Positions 35,885 through 42,559 of a stretch of 64,000 nt of DNA are shown here, piece after piece; within the stretch, counting starts at the first letter, position 1, and every line of letters begins with the position of its first letter. The notes beneath the pieces were generated by a model, which had not been told where the DNA came from, did not search any database, and was given only the letters and a program-made list of their open reading frames with translations. The stretch lies in NCBI GenBank assembly GCA_013214945.1, contig JABSRT010000014.1:58667-122666 (forward strand). Reading direction: 5' to 3'. This stretch comes from Gammaproteobacteria bacterium (lineage in GTDB: Bacteria; Pseudomonadota; Gammaproteobacteria; Enterobacterales; Psychrobiaceae). The position numbers and the translations under genes were made by a program.

Positions 35885-35918
35885 TATAACAGCCCTGTTA
35901 TACCAATAACATATTGGT
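35885..35918. repeat. Two adjacent perfect palindromes
   Basis: TATAACAG-CC-CTGTTATA at 35885-35902 abuts ACCAATA-ACA-TATTGGT at 35902-35918. They lie in the 438-base spacer 35596-36033, which otherwise holds only a short CAGCAT/ATGCTG hairpin at 35596-35608 just after the membrane-protein gene. The ACCAAT/ATTGGT core recurs upstream of the chemosensory operon. Confidence 0.45.
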
Positions 35919-36033
35919 CTAAGACAATTTATTTAAGATCAAACATCAATTATTGATTAAGTGTTACCGGTATAGTTTTCGTGAAAGCTGCAAGGTTTAT
36001 TAGCGACACGATTAATAACGGAGGATTACTTAA

Positions 36034-36210
36034 ATGAAATATGAACCCGACGAATTGCATCCCATCCTTAATGCTGCAACGCAGATGATAATCGATTTAT
36101 ACGAACGTGAGCACACTGAAAATATCCGTAAAAAGTTGATTTCGTTAGAAAGCACGTTAAGCAAAAACCTCGACCAATTAGAGAAAAACAAATCCTTAGT
36201 AGAATCATAA
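36034..36210 (+). CDS. Small protein of 58 residues, unknown function
   Basis: ATG 36034 has a strong GGAGG at 36020-36024, nine bases upstream. The 58-residue product is charged and helical (MKYEPDELHPILNAATQ..., then LESTLSKNLDQLEKNK), with no Cys and no membrane helix. It looks like a short coiled-coil or adaptor. The good ribosome site and clean frame make it a likely real gene. It lies upstream of, and convergent with, the cold-shock gene. I do not recognise a family. Confidence 0.65.
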   Translation: MKYEPDELHPILNAATQMIIDLYEREHTENIRKKLISLESTLSKNLDQLEKNKSLVES

Positions 36211-36319
36211 ATATTGACTATGGTTAAGCTGTTTGTGATGTTATTTCGAGGGCAATGATCTGAGTGTCGTGGTGTGAGCGCTTAGAATAACTTGTGGTAT
36301 TTCAGTGAATTTTAGGCAT

Positions 36320-36350
36320 AAAAAAAGGATGAATCGTATTCACCCTTTTT
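36320..36350 (-). terminator. Terminator of the cold-shock gene
   Basis: Read on the reverse strand, GGGTGAAT pairs with ATTCATCC (one G-U) around a 3-base loop, flanked by A's on the 5' side and a run of seven T's on the 3' side. It starts 16 bases after the csp stop. It may also act on the small plus-strand gene. Confidence 0.85.
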
Positions 36351-36366
36351 CGCTAGTCTTTAAAAA

Positions 36367-36573
36367 TTAAAGAGCTACGATGTTCTCAGCTTGAGGACCT
36401 TTCTGACCTTGAGTTACAGTGAACTCAACTTTTTGGCCTTCAGCAAGAGTCTTGAAACCAGAACCAGTGATTGCAGAGAAGTGTGCGAAAACGTCAGGAC
36501 CGTTTTCTTGCTCGATGAAACCAAAGCCTTTTGACTCGTTAAACCATTTAACTGTACCAGTAGTTGTAGACAT
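36367..36573 (-). CDS. Cold-shock domain protein, CspA family
   Basis: A 68-residue cold-shock domain with [17 protein letters not shown] (RNP1) and DVFAHFSAI (RNP2), of normal length. CspA-type proteins bind single-stranded RNA and DNA and melt mRNA structure at low temperature. AGGA precedes the start. As in other csp genes, a long AT-rich leader appears likely. The strong terminator follows directly. Confidence 0.96.
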   Translation of the reverse strand: MSTTTGTVKWFNESKGFGFIEQENGPDVFAHFSAITGSGFKTLAEGQKVEFTVTQGQKGPQAENIVAL

Positions 36574-37156
36574 AATAATATCCTATTAATGCAAGAGTAA
36601 TTGCGCCTTATTATTAAGGCAATTTGTGCTGAAAGTGTTGTTATTACTTATGGTAAACAGGACGAGGCTCTTGTTAAAGGACTTCGAAATGACGTGCATA
36701 AATATAAGTCGTACTTGGAGCTGTTTGGAATTATATACAGCTTTATCTTGGAGTCAACGCCTATTGAGTCAGTTTTTAACCGATTGTTCGTTACAGTGCT
36801 CGGTTAATGAAATGTTAAGCAATAAGACTAAAATGTTTATTTAGTGCTTATTTATAGTTTAATCAATGATTTACTGGTGATATTGGCGGTGAGTTCAGCT
36901 GTTTTTTTGCTCAGTAAAGATGTGCAAAAAATATTCATTTTAATTTTGTTTACCATCAAAATACTAAGCATAAGCAAGATGTTATCATTAGTGGCTGCGA
37001 CAAAATCACTATAATCGATGGCAATATATCGGCCCTGTTTTTTGAATATTAAGTGTGTTGTAACTGATGTAAAGCTGGCACAATTATCGGACGAGGTTTA
37101 AAATAACCAATCTGTCTAATGCTTGTTAAAAATCAAATTATTAAGGTAAATCTATT
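36574..37156. promoter_or_regulatory. Divergent csp-FKBP spacer with probable long csp leader
   Basis: This 583-base stretch separates two divergent genes. On the csp side a GCCTTA-TTAT-TAAGGC hairpin (36605-36620) lies about 32 bases before the csp start, as expected in a cold-shock leader. The two short plus-strand frames here overlap each other in different frames and look like chance. Nothing else is clear. Confidence 0.45.
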
Positions 37157-37630
37157 GTGTCAAAAATTGTTATAGTCGTGATTTTAATTGTTGTGGTGCT
37201 GTTATTTCTGCGTCGTGGCACTGAAAATAAAAAAGTAGCCTTAGAAAATAAAGAAATTGGCAGCGCGTTCCTGCTTGAAAATAAAACCGATGTAGAGATT
37301 AAGGTTACTGAAAGTGGGCTGCAATATGTCGTATTAACGACAGGTGACGGCACGGTTCGTCCTGGCGCTAAAGACAAAGTCAAAGTGCATTATCACGGTA
37401 CTTTAATCGACGGCACTATCTTTGACAGCTCAGTAGATCGTGGTACCCCGATATCATTTGGCCTTAATCAAGTGATTAAAGGTTGGACCGAAGGGGTGCA
37501 GCTAATGGTCGTTGGCGATAAGTACCGTTTTTATATCCCAAGTGAATTAGGTTATGGCGATCGCAGTGCGGGCAAAATCCCAGCGGGCTCGGTCCTAATA
37601 TTCGAAGTAGAATTGTTAGCAATTAACTAA
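37157..37630 (+). CDS. Membrane-anchored FKBP-type peptidyl-prolyl isomerase
   Basis: A 157-residue protein with one N-terminal membrane helix (IVIVVILIVVVLLFL) and then an FKBP domain: VKVHYHGTLIDGTIFDSS, PISFGLNQVIKGWTEGVQL and YRFYIPSELGYGDRSAGKIP. It should catalyse proline isomerisation and assist folding at the membrane surface; orientation is not certain. GTG 37157 is used with AAGG ten bases upstream. A strong hairpin terminator follows. Confidence 0.92.
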   Translation: MSKIVIVVILIVVVLLFLRRGTENKKVALENKEIGSAFLLENKTDVEIKVTESGLQYVVLTTGDGTVRPGAKDKVKVHYHGTLIDGTIFDSSVDRGTPISFGLNQVIKGWTEGVQLMVVGDKYRFYIPSELGYGDRSAGKIPAGSVLIFEVELLAIN

Positions 37631-37715
37631 CGCGTTTGGCGATGTAACTTAACAAAGCCAGTCGCTTAAGTTGTTACGACTAGCGGTAGCGGCTTAACCT
37701 AGGCGTTATCGCGAA

Positions 37716-37746
37716 AAAGAGTTACAATACCCTATTGTAACTCTTT
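37716..37746 (+). terminator. Terminator after the FKBP gene
   Basis: AAAGAGTTACAATA and TATTGTAACTCTTT form a perfect 14-bp stem with a CCC loop, A-rich on the left and T-rich on the right, so it could work in both directions. It ends 22 bases before the recombinase start. Confidence 0.85.
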
Positions 37747-37768
37747 AATATTAAAGCAATATTTTTTG

Positions 37769-39061
37769 ATGATTTTACCTCCTGTAATACCTTTATTCGA
37801 AGGTTCCGACACCATTAAAAATGGCAATAGCGTTGTTAACCAATACATTACCCAGTTATGTTTGTCAGACATTAGTGATGCCGGGGTTGTGTTTGAGCAT
37901 GCAACCGATATGTTGTACGAACAAAAAAACACTGAAAATAGCTACAAAGCCTATCGCAGCGAACTAACAACCTTTTTACATTGGTGTTTTGACGTCGCTA
38001 AGTTATCGCCAGCGCAACTCAGCCGCCATGATATTGGTCGTTATGTCGACTATTGTAGTAATCCGCCGATTGAGCTGATTGGTTACTTTAACGTCGCGCA
38101 ATTTACGGTCAACAAAGAGCAACAGGCAAAATGCCCTAATGTTAAATGGCGGCCTTTTACCGGTAAAAAACGTGACAATGTAGAACAACCCTATGTGTTA
38201 AGTGATAGTGCGTTAAAAACAAAAATTGCGATTGTATCGGCATTTTATCTGTTCTTGATGGGGGAAGACTATTGCGAACGTAATCCGGCTCAGATTTGGC
38301 TTAATCGCAGTCGTTTCTCTAGTCGCAAAAAGTTCAAATTAATCAATGACGACGATAACCTAAAGTCATTTACTGAGTTGCAATGGTCTTACGTGGTGAC
38401 CGTGGTCGATAAGTTAGCGCAGGATCAGCCACTGGTTTATTGTCGCAGCCAGTTTTTAATTAAATTAATGTATAGTTGCTATTTACGTATTTCAGAAATT
38501 TCAGCCCGCGCTGGTTATTCACCGGTAATGGGCCAGTTTCGACAAAATCGTCAAACTGGAATTTGGCATTTTTACTTGCCCCAAAGTAAAGGTGGCAAGC
38601 AGCGCAACATTATGATCTCTAATCAGCTGTTGGTCAGCTTAACCCAATATCGTCAGTTTTTAGGCTTAACCGATTTACCGCAGCGAGATGAGCAGCACCC
38701 GATCTTTATTCGTCATCGTGCGGCAGGGCGGGGTCGTGAGGCGGGTGTTATTAATGCTAACCTTGGGGTGCGCCAAATGCGAGACGACATTGAAGAGGTG
38801 ATTAAGCTGGCAGCCGATGCCGCGCTAAAAGATGGTTTTAGCCAAGACGCCAATGATATGCGCGACATGACCGCGCATAATATTCGCCATACTGGCATTA
38901 CCCACGACATCAATATTAATCGTCGGCCGCTATCACATGTCCAAGCAGATGCTGGCCATGAAAGCATCGATACTACGTCACAATATTTACATACGAGTCA
39001 GGCCGAACGTCATCAAAGCGCAATTTCAAAGCCATTAAATCACCTTGATGGCATCGATTAA
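37769..39061 (+). CDS. Tyrosine recombinase / phage-type integrase
   Basis: A 430-residue recombinase. The C-terminal catalytic domain shows Arg in YLRISE, Lys in SKGGKQRN, HNIRHT (H..R), GHES and the nucleophile Tyr in TSQYLHT, so all active residues are present. The N-terminal part has a SAM-like core-binding domain (ENSYKAYRSELTTFLHWC). It is longer than XerC/D and stands alone between housekeeping genes, with no clear attachment site or phage genes. ATG 37769 has no good ribosome site. Its role (island excision, resident recombinase) is unknown. Confidence 0.88.
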   Translation: MILPPVIPLFEGSDTIKNGNSVVNQYITQLCLSDISDAGVVFEHATDMLYEQKNTENSYKAYRSELTTFLHWCFDVAKLSPAQLSRHDIGRYVDYCSNPPIELIGYFNVAQFTVNKEQQAKCPNVKWRPFTGKKRDNVEQPYVLSDSALKTKIAIVSAFYLFLMGEDYCERNPAQIWLNRSRFSSRKKFKLINDDDNLKSFTELQWSYVVTVVDKLAQDQPLVYCRSQFLIKLMYSCYLRISEISARAGYSPVMGQFRQNRQTGIWHFYLPQSKGGKQRNIMISNQLLVSLTQYRQFLGLTDLPQRDEQHPIFIRHRAAGRGREAGVINANLGVRQMRDDIEEVIKLAADAALKDGFSQDANDMRDMTAHNIRHTGITHDININRRPLSHVQADAGHESIDTTSQYLHTSQAERHQSAISKPLNHLDGID

Positions 39062-39133
39062 TCGGCTGGCAATGTATAGAGTATTAGTAACGTTAGTTTT
39101 TCTTAATCAGTACTTAATAGAAGGATAGGCAGT

Positions 39134-39973
39134 TTGGCATTAATTCTAATTTCAATTATCGCGACTTTATTTTGGTGTTACGTGGTGTGGGGTAAAGCTT
39201 ATTTGATTGAGCATCGACGCCTGAAGTGGCAGGCATTGCCTTTAACCAGCGAGCAAATGCAATATTTGCAACAAGCCATGCCGCTGTATCGGCGTTTACC
39301 GCCTGCTTTACAGTTACAGCTTAACGGTCATATTCAAGTGTTTTTGGCTGAAAAAAACTTTGTTGGTGGCAATGGTTTTGCGGTAACCAATGAGATGCGT
39401 TTGGTGATTGCGGCTAATGCCAGTTTGTTATTACTTAATCGTCACAGCAATTATTTTATCAATGTTAAAACAGTAGTGATTTATCCGTCGGCATATCGGG
39501 TTGCTCAACCAACGAGCGACGGACTAGTCGTGAGTGATAGTCAGCAGGTTCGCTTAGGTGAATCGTGGCCGTGGGGCACTATTGTATTGTCATGGTCTGA
39601 CAGTTTGGCCGGATCAATCAATGAACAAGACGGTCACAATGTAATTTTGCACGAGTTTGCGCATCAGCTTGATCAGCAAAATGGCGGGGCGACAGGCACC
39701 CCTAAGCTTAAAAACAAAAATATGTATAAGCAGTGGCATAGTATTTTTAGTCAGGAATACTTTGAGCTAAAACGTAATATTTGCCATCAACAAGGCGGTA
39801 TTAATGACGATAGCGTGATCAATGGTTATGGTGCGACCAATGAAGCGGAGTTTTTCGCCGTAGTGACCGAAAGCTTTTTTGAGCGACCACAGGCTTTAAG
39901 GCAACAACACAGCGCGCTGTATGAATTACTTTACCGTTATTATCAGGTCGATCCGGTTAGTTGGTTTAAGTAG
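39134..39973 (+). CDS. mtfA: MtfA-family zinc peptidase
   Basis: A 279-residue protein with an N-terminal membrane helix and the M90 zinc motif HEFAHQLD (His173, Glu174, His177), plus a downstream Glu in NEAEFFAVVTE. In E. coli, MtfA binds Mlc and affects the glucose PTS; E. coli MtfA has no such membrane anchor. Here TTG 39134 with AAGGATAGG upstream gives the anchored form. It lies 72 bases after the recombinase gene. Confidence 0.88.
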   Translation: MALILISIIATLFWCYVVWGKAYLIEHRRLKWQALPLTSEQMQYLQQAMPLYRRLPPALQLQLNGHIQVFLAEKNFVGGNGFAVTNEMRLVIAANASLLLLNRHSNYFINVKTVVIYPSAYRVAQPTSDGLVVSDSQQVRLGESWPWGTIVLSWSDSLAGSINEQDGHNVILHEFAHQLDQQNGGATGTPKLKNKNMYKQWHSIFSQEYFELKRNICHQQGGINDDSVINGYGATNEAEFFAVVTESFFERPQALRQQHSALYELLYRYYQVDPVSWFK

Positions 39974-40056
39974 TAATTAATGAGGTTCGCTATGCACTAG
40001 TTAGTTGAGTCTGTGTTTTTATTCTAAATTAATAGCAAGAAATTAAACTTGCGATC

Positions 40057-40265
40057 AACTTAGTGACGGCACCAAGTTCCCGCTCTCAGTTGCCTCCTTA
40101 TCAATAGCTGTTAGGAGAAAAATTCAGGGATGAATTTTTAGATTTCCGCGCAGGACGCGCATTGAAATCGGTTCCGTTAAGACAGGTATTTATAAGGAGG
40201 TTAGCAACTTATACGGGTCGCCTTTCTTTTGGTTACTTTTCTTTGGCGAAGCAAAGAAAAGTAAC
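40057..40265. repeat. Composite palindromic repeat element
   Basis: The 417-base spacer after mtfA holds stacked hairpins: AACTT-A-GTG/CAC-C-AAGTT at 40057-40078; an outer pair CTCCTTAT/ATAAGGAG (arms 40088-40101 and 40192-40209) enclosing AAAAATTCA/TGAATTTTT at 40118-40139; and a perfect 14-bp repeat GTTACTTTTCTTTG/CAAAGAAAAGTAAC at 40232-40265. The last part resembles a REP-like sequence widespread in gammaproteobacteria, often mistranslated as a small LFFGEAKKSN peptide. No transposase is present. Confidence 0.6.
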
Positions 40266-40390
40266 TGGTGTGCCGACACTGATATTGAATAGAATATAAG
40301 TTACCCAAGCACATCATAAAGGACACAGAGTTACCTTAGAGGCACACTTAGGTAGAACATAAGCAATGAAATTGCTTCCATTAGGATAAT

Positions 40391-40600
40391 ATGAAACAAC
40401 CCATAGTAGGTTACCACCAAGACGAAGAAAATCATTGGGTTGCGCGTTTACAATGTGGCCATAACCAACACGTACGGCATAATCCGCCGTGGATGGTTAG
40501 AACTTGGGTCACAACGCCCCAAGGTCGCGACGCTATGCTGGGTCATCGGCTCGAATGTGTAAAATGCAATGCCCACGCTCCACGCGACTGGCCGCTTTAA
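40391..40600 (+). CDS. DUF3565 small Cys/His protein
   Basis: A 69-residue protein matching DUF3565: VGYHQDEENHWVARLQCGH at the start, HVRHNPPW in the middle and LECVKCNAHAP near the end. The conserved Cys and His residues suggest a bound metal, probably zinc. Function is unknown. AGGATAAT precedes ATG 40391. It lies between a palindromic repeat and a structured spacer. Confidence 0.85.
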   Translation: MKQPIVGYHQDEENHWVARLQCGHNQHVRHNPPWMVRTWVTTPQGRDAMLGHRLECVKCNAHAPRDWPL

Positions 40601-40622
40601 TTTACTCGCGGTGCGACGCTGC

Positions 40623-40718
40623 TATAGCGTTATAAAAACTGCTGTAAGCAGGTCGATCCAGTATAGAAACGGCCTTTTTGCGCCGTTAGGATCTTGCCGA
40701 TAGTTATATAACGCTATA
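40623..40718. repeat. Structured 96-base element, possible three-way junction
   Basis: The outer arms TATAGCGTTATA (40623-40634) and TATAACGCTATA (40707-40718) are perfect 12-bp complements. Inside are hairpin CTGCT-GTA-AGCAG (40639-40651) and a second hairpin made of GATCC/GGATC (40655-40659, 40689-40693) and AACGGC/GCCGTT (40668-40673, 40682-40687). Together they can fold as a closed three-way junction. It may be an RNA element or a small MITE. Confidence 0.5.
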
Positions 40719-40762
40719 TGCTGGCCGACTTTATCTCACCGCTTGACCCAATAAGTTGACTA

Positions 40763-41164
40763 ATGACCAAGATATATCACCACCCAGTGCAAATTTATTA
40801 TGAAGACACCGATCATTCAGGTGTTGTTTATCACCCTAATTTTCTAAAATATTTCGAGCGTGCTCGTGAGCATGTGATCGACAGTGACTTACTCGCGACG
40901 TTGTGGAATGAACAGGGACTTGGTTTTGCGGTATATAAGGCCAACATGACTTTTCAAGACGGTGTTGAGTTTGCTGAAATTTGTGACATCCGAACTTCGT
41001 TTACCCTAGACGGTAAATACAAGACCTTATGGCGCCAGGAAGTGTGGCGACCAGGTGCAACAAAACCAGCGGTTATCGGCGACATCGAAATGGTTTGTCT
41101 AGATAAAGAAAAGCGCTTGCAGCCAATTCCTGACCAAGTACTGGCGAGAATGCTTAGCAAATAA
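40763..41164 (+). CDS. Hotdog acyl-CoA thioesterase, YbgC / Orf6-like
   Basis: A 133-residue hotdog protein with the 4HBT/YbgC signature YYEDTDHSGVVYHPNFLKYF, whose Asp is catalytic. It would hydrolyse acyl-CoA or acyl-ACP thioesters. A thioesterase of this family (Orf6) lies next to the pfa genes in Photobacterium profundum and acts on long-chain acyl-CoA, so a role in releasing or recycling PUFA products is a fair inference. It is 551 bases upstream of pfaR and on the same strand. Confidence 0.85.
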   Translation: MTKIYHHPVQIYYEDTDHSGVVYHPNFLKYFERAREHVIDSDLLATLWNEQGLGFAVYKANMTFQDGVEFAEICDIRTSFTLDGKYKTLWRQEVWRPGATKPAVIGDIEMVCLDKEKRLQPIPDQVLARMLSK

Positions 41165-41520
41165 AATTGATTTGGGTCATTTAAAGTTAAAATAATGGCT
41201 TTGTGTACTGCGATCAAACAGCTAACAAAGCCCGTTATGGCAGTATCTAGCGATTATTAAGTCATTGTCTGGCTAAAAATCAGACTAAAGTCTTGTTTCG
41301 GGTGATTGTCATGGCTTTGAAACCTGTGTATATTAACTCGAATAAATTATAAATAATCCTAACAATTGAAGGGTTATTTAGCGATTTCTTGTATAAGTAT
41401 TTAAAACTGCTACCTATTTTTGGAACGGACGCTCAAGATAAGGTGGTTTTTTTACATCGGTTGGGGGTACAGTTGTACGCTCGTTGCGGTCAATATTTAG
41501 ACGTTAATGGAATTAATAAG

Positions 41521-41574
41521 CCAATAAAACAGTATATTTCAAATAGTAATAACTAATGTGGCCTGTTTTATTGG
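41521..41574. promoter_or_regulatory. 12-bp inverted repeat upstream of pfaR
   Basis: CCAATAAAACAG at 41521-41532 and CTGTTTTATTGG at 41563-41574 are perfect complements around 30 bases, followed by AA and seven T's. The long loop makes a strong terminator less likely, so an operator or cruciform is possible. It is the only structure I see in the 551-base spacer 41165-41715. Confidence 0.45.
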
Positions 41575-41715
41575 AATTTTTTTACCTATTGGGCGCACAC
41601 TTGTAAGCTCAAAGGTATTTTGGTGAGCATTGGGCCGTATTTAGTTACAAAGCACTATAAAATGGGCTGAATTAAAACGGACTGAATTTTTAGGGAATTA
41701 TGATTAAGTTGTTTA

Positions 41716-42555
41716 ATGAATAAGAATATAGCCAAAGTACGGCACGCGAATGCGACCACGACACCAGAAATGCGCGCCTTCATTCGTGAATCTGAGCTGT
41801 CGACGGCGATGCTGGCACGTTTACTTAAAGTTTCAAGTTCGACCATTCATAAATGGCGTCATCGTGACTCTGTTAGTGACGCCTCTCATACCCCTAAAAA
41901 ACTCAATACCACCTTAAGTCCTGCGCAAGAGTATGTGGTGGTTGAGCTGCGAACCCGCTTGTTGTTATCACTCGATGAATTGCTGATTGTCTGCAAAAAA
42001 TTTATCAATGGCGGGGTTTCACGTGCTGGGCTGCAGCGTTGTTTAAAGCGCCATGGTATTTCTCGTTTGGCCGATATGCAAGACAGCGGTGCCAGCCTTG
42101 ATGCCGATTCACAACAGACGCACGCAACTAAACCTATTCAAGTCGCGATTGAAAATACCGAAGATCAACAGGTGATGTTGTCAGAAGTATCACATCAAGC
42201 CATGCGCGAAGTGCTCAATCTAACCAACAACCTTGATGACAATGAGGTCGTGCAAGTGAGAGTAACTCAGTTACCTGACTTTGACGACAGCTCAACCAAG
42301 CGCCGCCTGCTGGTGGCCAATGATCCGATGTCGAGTTGGGTCTATGTCGATATTTACGACGGTGATGAAAAAGAAGCCGCCAGTCGTTATATGAGTCATG
42401 TCCTGACCAAAGCCCCATTTCATATTCGCCGAATTTTGGCGGGTAATTACCACGAATTTTTAAGTCGTTTCCGTTTACTTTCCGATGCTGTCGATAATGA
42501 CAACAGCGATAAGTATGACGATGGAAATGCAACAGAATCCCCACAGGAGCAATAA
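41716..42555 (+). CDS. pfaR: PUFA synthase regulator PfaR, IS481-transposase-like DNA-binding region
   Basis: A 279-residue protein. The first 120 residues (TPEMRAFIRESELSTAMLAR, VSSSTIHKWRHRDSV, SHTPKKLNTTLSPAQEYVVV, CLKRHGISRL) look like the paired helix-turn-helix of IS481-type transposases. No DDE catalytic core follows; the C-terminal 150 residues are of unknown fold. PfaR activates pfaA transcription in Photobacterium and Shewanella. Its stop (42553) overlaps the leader of pfaA, whose ribosome site lies inside the last codons, so the two are likely cotranscribed or tightly coupled. Confidence 0.92.
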   Translation: MNKNIAKVRHANATTTPEMRAFIRESELSTAMLARLLKVSSSTIHKWRHRDSVSDASHTPKKLNTTLSPAQEYVVVELRTRLLLSLDELLIVCKKFINGGVSRAGLQRCLKRHGISRLADMQDSGASLDADSQQTHATKPIQVAIENTEDQQVMLSEVSHQAMREVLNLTNNLDDNEVVQVRVTQLPDFDDSSTKRRLLVANDPMSSWVYVDIYDGDEKEAASRYMSHVLTKAPFHIRRILAGNYHEFLSRFRLLSDAVDNDNSDKYDDGNATESPQEQ

Positions 42556-42559
42556 TAAA

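Noticed and set aside
36601..36844. Two short overlapping plus-strand frames upstream of the cold-shock gene
   Set aside because: They lie in the probable csp leader, overlap each other in different frames, have no ribosome site and no recognisable product.
37769..39061. Prophage anchored by the tyrosine recombinase
   Set aside because: No other phage genes or attachment repeats are visible; neighbours are housekeeping genes.
40195..40300. Small protein translated from the palindromic repeat (LFFGEAKKSN type)
   Set aside because: Frames there are broken, and the sequence is a known kind of repeat often mistranslated; no start or ribosome site supports a gene.
42485..42559. Earlier in-frame start for pfaA
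   Set aside because: It would lie inside pfaR and adds residues of odd composition; CAGGAGC before ATG 42560 decides the start.
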